DNA of 13,072 nt, taken from assembly GCA_019347775.1 (NCBI GenBank), contig JAHWKP010000030.1, positions 1-13,072 on the forward strand, in the 5' to 3' direction. The translations under genes were made by a program, and so were the position numbers. Position 1 is the first letter of the stretch. Each line of letters starts with the position of its first letter. The notes under the pieces were generated by a model. The model had not been told where the DNA came from. It was given only the letters and a program-made list of their open reading frames with translations, and searched no databases. Positions 7,948-11,954 of the stretch are shown here, piece by piece. This DNA comes from Actinomycetota bacterium (GTDB taxonomy: Bacteria > Actinomycetota > Acidimicrobiia > Acidimicrobiales > JAHWKP01).

Positions 7948-8528
7948 TGGCGGGTACTCCCAGTCCCGACAGGTTGATCTTCGTGCGGCACGGATCACCG
8001 TTGGTCGACGTCGAGCAGCCGGCGAATACGTGGCCCTTGTCGGAGGAGGGGAGAGCGGCGTCGGCACGATTGGCCGAGAGATTGCGCCTGCATGCGCCCG
8101 ATCTCTTCGTGTCGAGCGCCGAGCCCAAAGCGTCGCAGACGGCGTATCTCTTGGCGGTGGCGCTCGATGCCGACTTCCAGACCGCCGAGGGATTGGAAGA
8201 GCACCACCGCAGTAAGGCCGGTTATCTCGACAAGGGCACGTTCGACGACAAGGTGCGTGACCTGTTCCGCAATCCGGACAAGCGGGTGTTCGGCGAGGAG
8301 ACGGCCAATCAGGCGGCCAATCGTTTCGCCAAGGCGGTGAAGTCGGTGCAGAAGCTGAACCCGCGCCGATCATTGGCCATCGTGTCGCATGGAACGGTCA
8401 TCAGCCTGTGGCTCGAACGCAATGCCGGCGCCGACGGCCTCGTGACCTGGAAGATGCTCGGCCTGCCGTCCTTCGTCGTCTACGACCGCAAGGCCAAGAA
8501 AGTCGTAGAGCTAGCCGAACGGGCGTAA
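7947..8528 (+). CDS. Histidine phosphatase (phosphoglycerate mutase-like) family protein
   Basis: Member of the branch-1 histidine phosphatase superfamily with 193 residues. The phosphate-pocket motif FVRHGSP places the phospho-accepting His at residue 15. SSAEPKASQTA (from residue 56) occupies the SSxxxRAxQTA position, with Lys in place of the usual Arg. GEE at 116-118 supplies the acidic proton donor, and the second catalytic His is in VSHGT (H148). The size fits a small-molecule or phosphoprotein phosphatase better than a full-length glycolytic mutase. The substrate is unknown. The ATG overlaps the ispG stop by one base (TGATG), so it is probably the last gene of the operon; a link to isoprenoid phosphate metabolism is only a guess from position. 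Confidence 0.85.
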   Translation: MAGTPSPDRLIFVRHGSPLVDVEQPANTWPLSEEGRAASARLAERLRLHAPDLFVSSAEPKASQTAYLLAVALDADFQTAEGLEEHHRSKAGYLDKGTFDDKVRDLFRNPDKRVFGEETANQAANRFAKAVKSVQKLNPRRSLAIVSHGTVISLWLERNAGADGLVTWKMLGLPSFVVYDRKAKKVVELAERA

Positions 8529-8554
8529 GGCCGACCCCAGGTCACCGCCGTAAC

Positions 8555-8586
8555 TTGCGAAGTAGCGAACGCACGTTCGGTACCCT
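8555..8586 (+). promoter_or_regulatory. Candidate LexA-controlled promoter of imuA'-imuB
   Basis: A TTGCGA (8555-8560) can serve as -35 and TACCCT (8581-8586, TANNNT type) as -10, with a longish 20-nt spacer. The LexA box sits inside the spacer and ends two bases before the -10, so bound LexA would block RNA polymerase. The -10 ends six bases before the GTG of imuA', which predicts transcription starting at or next to the start codon. The -10 assignment is supported by the identical box-to-minus-10 spacing upstream of dnaE2. Transcription start mapping is absent, so this is inference from pattern. Confidence 0.5.
8566..8579. promoter_or_regulatory. LexA operator (SOS box) upstream of imuA'
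   Basis: The 14-mer CGAACGCACGTTCG is a perfect match to the Gram-positive/actinobacterial LexA consensus CGAAC-N4-GTTCG, and its spacer GCAC fits the RNRY preference. It lies 14 bp upstream of imuA', in the 64-bp gap after the housekeeping operon. The genes downstream are known SOS mutasome components in mycobacteria, which makes the assignment strong. Confidence 0.92.
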
Positions 8587-8592
8587 GGGGGG

Positions 8593-9243
8593 GTGGCTCG
8601 GCCTGCGCTTGATCCGGTTCTAGCGGAGCGGGTCCAGGGGGTAGCGGCCCGGGACCGAACTCTGCCGCTTCACCCGGATCTGCACCCGACGCTCGGGGCG
8701 TCGCTCCAGCGGGGGATCACGGTGGCGGTCGGGGGCCCGTCGACCGCTACGTCGCCGGCGACTGCGGCCGGACTGTCGCTGGTTTTGGCTGCTGGTCCGT
8801 CGACCGCAGGCTCATGGGTTGCCGCGGTCGGGATGCCCGACCTCGGGCTTCTCGCCGCATCCGAGGCCGGCATCGAACTCGAACGGTTCGCGTTGGTGCC
8901 TCGACCGGGGAAACAGTGGGGAGACGTCGTGGCTTCCTTGATCGACGGCTTCGACGTGGTGCTCGTCCGGCCGCCGGCTCATCTGAAGGCCGGACTGGCC
9001 CGGCGCCTGGTGGCTCGGGTACGGGAGCGACAGGCGGTGCTAGTCGGAGTCGGAGGCTGGCCGGAGGGGGCGTCGATGCGTATCGATGCCCGAGTGACGG
9101 AATGGGCCGGGCTGGGTGCCGGATCCGAAGGCGGCACGGGCCACCTCCGGGCCATTCGTCGCGATCTCCGTCCAACTGGCCGCCTTTTCCGCACAGATCG
9201 TGAGGTTTCTACGGCCGGTTCGCATGGGGTGAGGTCGGCGTGA
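8593..9243 (+). CDS. imuA': ImuA'-like mutasome protein
   Basis: Probable ImuA', the RecA-fold-like accessory protein that partners ImuB and DnaE2 in damage-induced mutagenesis. The product has 216 residues. The region LPLHPDLHPTLGASLQRGITVAVGG, followed by GSWVAAVGMPDLGLLAASEAGIELERFALVP, resembles the ImuA/RecA-like core strands. No intact Walker A GxxxxGK[ST] is present: the corresponding stretch reads GGPSTATSPATAAG, so ATP binding is unlikely. GFDVVLVRPP fits a degenerate Walker B strand. The GTG start at 8593 is preceded by seven G residues but no properly spaced Shine-Dalgarno; together with the predicted -10 this suggests a leaderless transcript. The 3' end overlaps imuB by four bases (GTGA). 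Identification rests on sequence pattern, the LexA box and the ImuB neighbour. Confidence 0.82.
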   Translation: MARPALDPVLAERVQGVAARDRTLPLHPDLHPTLGASLQRGITVAVGGPSTATSPATAAGLSLVLAAGPSTAGSWVAAVGMPDLGLLAASEAGIELERFALVPRPGKQWGDVVASLIDGFDVVLVRPPAHLKAGLARRLVARVRERQAVLVGVGGWPEGASMRIDARVTEWAGLGAGSEGGTGHLRAIRRDLRPTGRLFRTDREVSTAGSHGVRSA

Positions 9244-10859
9244 TTCGGACGCTCGTGTTGTGGGGGCCGGCGTGGCCGCTCGTGGCGGCCGGCGTGGGTG
9301 ACGTGCCGTCTGTGACGGTGTCGGCTAACCGGGTGACGGCTGCGTCACGCCCAGCACTCGACGCCGGCATACGACGGGGGATGCGCCGTCGCCAGGCCCA
9401 GTCGCGGTGCGCCGACCTCGTCGTGGTGCAGGGCGATTCCGGTCTAGAAGCCCGGGCCTTCGAGCCGGTAGTGCGGGCCATCGAGTCGTTGTGCACCGGA
9501 GTGGAGGTGTTGCGCCCTGGCGCCCTGGCGTTGGGAACGCGGGGACCGTCCCGTTACTTCGGTGGCGACGAAGCGCTCGCGGCCGAGCTCGGTGACGCAG
9601 CCCAGAAGGCGGCACCGCATCCAGACTCATGGCGGGTGGGCGTGGCCGACGGAGTCTTCGCCGCCGACCTCGCGGCTCGGCTTGCTATGTCTCCGGCTCT
9701 TCGCGCAAGCGCCATGTCTATGGCTCTTCGCGCAAGCGCTCATCGCGGTGTCAGCGGGGTCCCTATCCCCGCTGACCCGTTGGTTATTCCTCCCCGAGGG
9801 ACGGCGGAGTTTCTGCGGGAGCAGTCGGTGGACCATCTGCCGTTTCCGAAGCTGGTCGGGTTGCTGCACCGCCTTGGGGTGCACACTCTCGGTCGCCTGG
9901 CCGAGATGCCCGAAGCCGACCTTTCGGCGCGCTTCGGACCGGAGGGGGTGGCCGCGCATCGGATGGCCCGGGGCGACGATGACCGTCCCCTCGCCACCCG
10001 ACGGCCGCCGCCTGATCTGGAGTTCTCCGCTGAACTCGATCCTCCGGCTGAGCGGGTCGCCGCGGCGGCCTTCGTCGCCAAGTCATTGGCAGACGACCTG
10101 GCCGAAGAGTTGTCGCGGCGCGGGCTCACCTGTCATGCCGTGCGGGTTGAGATTGAGACCGAGCACGGCGAGTCCATCTCACGTCTCTGGCGCCACGACG
10201 GGCCGTTCACCGCCACCGCCATGTCGGACCGGCTGCGGTGGCAACTCGACGGCTGGCTGAACGCGGATGCGGGAACCCGACCTACCGCCGGGATTTCGCT
10301 GCTGCGTCTGGCACCCACGGCCGTAAGTGGAGGAGGTGGCCAGCGCGGGCTTTGGGGTGGCGACGACGCCGCCGCCGAACGGGCAGCGCGGGCGCTGGCC
10401 CGGGTGCAGGCGCTACTTGGACCCGAGGAGGTTCAGACCGCGGTTTTGTCCGGTGGACGCGGGCCGGGGGAGCGGGTGCGCCTGGTTCCCTGGGGCGATC
10501 CCCCCGAGGAGTCGAAGACGGCTGCGCTTCCTTGGCCTGGTCGGGTGCCTGCTCCGGCGCCTGCTCTGGTTCATCCGAAACCCAAGTCGCTCGAAGTCGT
10601 TGATGGCGACGGTGTTCCCGTCCGGGTCAGCGGTCGGGGACTGCCCAACTCGGTTCCGGCGCAGGTCTCTATCGAAGGTGGCCCGTGGACCGCGGTGGAA
10701 GCGTGGGCCGGCCCGTGGACGGCAGACGAGCGGTGGTGGGACCCGGACCCGAGGTCACGCCACCGCCGAGCACGCGTCCAAGTCTCCTTAAGTGACGGCA
10801 CTGCCCACCTGTGCATTCTGGAAAAAGGCACGTGGTCCCTAGAAGCCACCTACGGCTGA
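9240..10859 (+). CDS. imuB: ImuB, catalytically degenerate Y-family polymerase homologue
   Basis: ImuB (539 residues) is the scaffold of the mutasome, linking the beta clamp, ImuA' and DnaE2. It has a Y-family (DinB-like) architecture but lacks the polymerase carboxylates. The N-terminal strand reads TLVLWGPAWPLVAAG, where active enzymes have DxD, and the S-x-D-E region is replaced by ALGTRGPSRYFGG. A helix-hairpin-helix-like stretch, LHRLGVHTLGRLAEMPEADL, and a little-finger region follow. QRGLWG at residues 368-373 occupies the site of the mycobacterial clamp-binding motif QLPLWG. The C-terminal domain contains GPWTADERWWDP and RARVQVSLSDGTAHL, typical of ImuB. The GTG start overlaps the imuA' stop. 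Residues about 150-180 look like an insertion (see the repeat entries). Codons in that insert differ from the surroundings. Confidence 0.88.
   Translation: MIRTLVLWGPAWPLVAAGVGDVPSVTVSANRVTAASRPALDAGIRRGMRRRQAQSRCADLVVVQGDSGLEARAFEPVVRAIESLCTGVEVLRPGALALGTRGPSRYFGGDEALAAELGDAAQKAAPHPDSWRVGVADGVFAADLAARLAMSPALRASAMSMALRASAHRGVSGVPIPADPLVIPPRGTAEFLREQSVDHLPFPKLVGLLHRLGVHTLGRLAEMPEADLSARFGPEGVAAHRMARGDDDRPLATRRPPPDLEFSAELDPPAERVAAAAFVAKSLADDLAEELSRRGLTCHAVRVEIETEHGESISRLWRHDGPFTATAMSDRLRWQLDGWLNADAGTRPTAGISLLRLAPTAVSGGGGQRGLWGGDDAAAERAARALARVQALLGPEEVQTAVLSGGRGPGERVRLVPWGDPPEESKTAALPWPGRVPAPAPALVHPKPKSLEVVDGDGVPVRVSGRGLPNSVPAQVSIEGGPWTAVEAWAGPWTADERWWDPDPRSRHRRARVQVSLSDGTAHLCILEKGTWSLEATYG
9687..9740 (+). 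repeat. Two 27-bp direct tandem repeats inside imuB
   Basis: Unit 1 is 9687-9713 and unit 2 is 9714-9740. They differ at only a few bases and encode MSPALRASA and MSMALRASA in frame with imuB. Each unit carries the small palindrome GCGCAAGCGC. The 18-base core ggctcttcgcgcaagcgc is identical in both copies. This lies where related ImuB proteins run directly from the FAAxLAAR helix into the VVPPG segment, so it looks like inserted sequence. Confidence 0.8.
9750..9776. repeat. Perfect 10-bp inverted repeat (hairpin) inside imuB
   Basis: GTCAGCGGGG (9750-9759) and CCCCGCTGAC (9767-9776) are exact reverse complements separated by a 7-base loop (tccctat). The hairpin starts 10 bases after the direct-repeat pair and encodes VSGVPIPAD in frame. 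No T-run follows, and it lies within a coding frame, so a terminator role is unlikely. Confidence 0.85.
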
Positions 10860-10872
10860 GAGCGGTGCGCGG

Positions 10873-10878
10873 CATGAT
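10873..10878 (+). promoter_or_regulatory. Possible -10 element for a leaderless VOC-family gene
   Basis: CATGAT resembles a -10 hexamer and ends six bases before the first ATG (10885) of the VOC gene, the spacing expected if transcription starts at the start codon. No Shine-Dalgarno is visible between imuB and this ATG. A short inverted repeat (CATGA-ttcag-TCATG, 10873-10887) covers the same bases. No clear -35 is seen. Confidence 0.25.
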
Positions 10879-10884
10879 TCAGTC

Positions 10885-11316
10885 ATGACCATGCCGACGG
10901 TCGTTCCGATGATCTCCTACGAGGATGCAGTCGCTGCTCTTGACTGGCTGGCCAGCACGTTCGGATTTCATGAGCAGACGCGTATGGAGAATGATGACGG
11001 CAGCATCGGGCACGCCGAGATGACGATCGGCGACGGGCTGATCATGCTGGCCGAGCCGACCCCGGACTACGAGTCGCCGCGCCACCACCGCGACACGTGC
11101 GCGCAGTCAGCCAAGTGGCAGTCCGTCCCTTGGGTGATCGACGGGTTCTACGTGCAGGTCGAGGACGTCGACGCCCATTTCGACCGCGCCAAGGCGATGG
11201 GTGCGCGCATTCTCTCGGAACCGGAGGAAGCCCACGGGGCAAGGTCGTACCGAGTGGAGGACCTCGAGGGCCACCGCTGGATGTTCGCGACCCCCACAAG
11301 TGAGGTTGATCGGTAG
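10885..11316 (+). CDS. VOC (glyoxalase/bleomycin-resistance/dioxygenase) superfamily protein
   Basis: Small 143-residue protein of the vicinal-oxygen-chelate fold. It has two beta-alpha-beta-beta-beta half-modules: residues 1-55 (VVPMISYEDAVAALDWLASTFGF, then IGHAEMTIGDGLIMLAEP) and residues 88-140 (FYVQVEDVDAHFDRAKAMGA, then YRVEDLEGHRWMFATP). The ending with D-x-x-G-H-x-W is common in PhnB-like members. Substrate and metal dependence cannot be assigned from sequence alone; relatives range from glyoxalases to antibiotic-binding proteins. It lies 25 bp after imuB and may be cotranscribed with the SOS operon or have its own leaderless start. ATG 10891 (two codons later) is an equally possible start. 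It is convergent with the next gene, with a 7-bp gap and no visible terminator hairpin. Confidence 0.8.
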   Translation: MTMPTVVPMISYEDAVAALDWLASTFGFHEQTRMENDDGSIGHAEMTIGDGLIMLAEPTPDYESPRHHRDTCAQSAKWQSVPWVIDGFYVQVEDVDAHFDRAKAMGARILSEPEEAHGARSYRVEDLEGHRWMFATPTSEVDR

Positions 11317-11323
11317 CGCTCAG

Positions 11324-11878
11324 TTAGTCCTCGACCGGAGCCTCGGCTTCGGGGCGGGTCTGGTGCCAGCGGGTTGCGGCGAGGGCGGCGGCGGTGCCGA
11401 AGCCGATGATCGACAGCCACGGAAAGATCGGGCTGATCTCGGCCGAGCCGGGGCTCAGCTCGGTTGTGTCATCACTTGGCGGACGAGTCTCGGGGGTCGG
11501 GATCGTCGAGGTCGGATCCCGGTCGCCGAGGGGGTCGCCGGTGTCGCCCGTAGTGGTTGTCTCCGTGGTAGTCGCCGAGTCAGGTCGTTCGGTGGTCGTG
11601 GTGTCGTCGTCCTCGTCGCCGCGAGTGGTGGATGTCGTCGAGCCTGTCGTGGTCGTTCCCGGCCGCGTCGTCGTGGTGGTGGTGGACGGACGGGTCGTAG
11701 TCGTTGGGCGGATGGTCGTCGTCGTGCTGGGCGGCCTCGTGGTCGTCGTGCTGGGCGGCCTCGTGGTCGTCGTGGTCGTGGGGATCTGGGCAAGGGCCTC
11801 GCCGGGCCAGGCCAAAATCGAGATGCCGGCGAGCACCGCGCACAACCCCAGGCCCGCCCATTTGCGGAGCGAACGCAT
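11324..11878 (-). CDS. Secreted, Thr/Pro-rich, C-terminally membrane-anchored protein (hypothetical)
   Basis: No known family is recognised. The 184-residue product has a basic N-terminus (MRSLRKW), a hydrophobic core and an ALA-Q signal-peptidase-type site near residues 28-31. Residues 34-110 are low-complexity repeats of TTTT separated by RPP, RPS or ERP, then comes a Gly/Asp/Pro-rich acidic stretch. A C-terminal hydrophobic segment at about 152-169 (FPWLSIIGFGTAAALAATR) precedes a short charged tail, so it should be anchored with its Thr-rich stalk outside the cell. Such stalks are often O-glycosylated in actinobacteria. The ATG at 11878 is chosen because the signal peptide begins there; longer open frame upstream runs through the dnaE2 promoter. 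That ATG lies inside a perfect LexA box. No Shine-Dalgarno is evident. Function unknown. Confidence 0.75.
   Translation of the reverse strand: MRSLRKWAGLGLCAVLAGISILAWPGEALAQIPTTTTTTRPPSTTTTRPPSTTTTIRPTTTTRPSTTTTTTRPGTTTTGSTTSTTRGDEDDDTTTTERPDSATTTETTTTGDTGDPLGDRDPTSTIPTPETRPPSDDTTELSPGSAEISPIFPWLSIIGFGTAAALAATRWHQTRPEAEAPVED
11727..11774. repeat. Perfect 24-bp tandem duplication in the Thr-rich region
   Basis: Two identical 24-base copies, 11727-11750 and 11751-11774, encode successive eight-residue TTTT-R-P-P-S units on the minus strand. Further GTC/GTG-rich degenerate copies flank them (about 11590-11790). This kind of repeat changes copy number by slippage, so stalk length may vary among strains. 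Confidence 0.9.
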
Positions 11879-11890
11879 GTTCGATACCGT
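11862..11890 (+). promoter_or_regulatory. Candidate LexA-controlled promoter of dnaE2
   Basis: TTGCGG (11862-11867) and TACCGT (11885-11890, TANNNT) are separated by an optimal 17-nt spacer that contains the LexA box. One base separates box and -10, exactly as at the imuA' promoter. The predicted transcription start is about 11896-11898. The -35 lies within codons 4-6 of the divergent Thr-rich gene. This is pattern inference with no transcript data. Confidence 0.55.
11870..11883. promoter_or_regulatory. LexA operator between divergent dnaE2 and Thr-rich gene
   Basis: CGAACGCATGTTCG is a perfect CGAAC-N4-GTTCG box with an RNRY spacer. Over 16 bases it differs from the imuA' box at only two positions. 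On the minus strand it reads cgaacATGCGTTCG, so the spacer and right half form the start codon and codons 2-3 (Arg, Ser) of the Thr-rich gene. On the plus strand it sits between the -35 and -10 of dnaE2. Confidence 0.92.
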
Positions 11891-11897
11891 CGCGGTG

Positions 11898-11948
11898 ATG
11901 AGGGCTAACACCGAGGTTCGAGGGTGGGGCCCCTCGAACACGCGATGA
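11898..11948 (+). CDS. Candidate leader peptide ORF upstream of dnaE2
   Basis: A 16-codon ORF, MRANTEVRGWGPSNTR, starts within a base or two of the predicted transcription start (an adjacent in-frame GTG lies at 11895). Its TGA (11946-11948) overlaps the dnaE2 ATG as ATGA. Such leaderless short ORFs ending on the next start are known in mycobacteria. Here it would explain how dnaE2 is translated without an obvious Shine-Dalgarno. The same frame is also open further upstream through the antisense of the Thr-rich gene, so openness alone is not evidence; the position and the overlap are. Confidence 0.35.
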   Translation: MRANTEVRGWGPSNTR

Positions 11949-11954
11949 GCCCTC
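11900..11954. repeat. Nested inverted repeats spanning the dnaE2 leader and start codon
   Basis: The inner arm pair is GTTCGAGGG (11916-11924) and CCCTCGAAC (11931-11939), a perfect 9-bp stem with a 6-base loop. The outer pair is GAGGGCT (11900-11906) and AGCCCTC (11948-11954), a perfect 7-bp stem. The outer 3' arm begins in the last base of the ATGA overlap and covers codons 2-4 of dnaE2, so the folded form would enclose the start codon. No T-run follows, so it is not an intrinsic terminator. Confidence 0.7.

Noticed and set aside
6727..8373. Minus-strand open frame (548 codons) opposite ispG and the phosphatase gene
   Set aside because: Antisense shadow of two well-supported genes.
8880..8890. 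CGAACGGTTCG inside imuA' as a third LexA box
   Set aside because: The half-sites are separated by one base rather than four, and it lies within coding sequence.
9750..9776. Intrinsic terminator in imuB
   Set aside because: A strong hairpin is present but no T-run follows, and the imuB frame continues intact to its expected C-terminal domain.
11590..11790. CRISPR-like array
   Set aside because: The repeats are contiguous with no spacers and encode Thr/Pro units of a secreted protein.
11935..11948. CGAACACGCGATGA next to the dnaE2 start as a LexA box
   Set aside because: Only the left half matches; the right half (GATGA) does not fit GTTCG.
11900..11954. tRNA gene suggested by a 7-bp outer stem and a GGTTCGA motif
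   Set aside because: The span is only 55 bases, there is no anticodon or D arm, and the GTTCGA belongs to a 9-bp stem rather than a T-loop.
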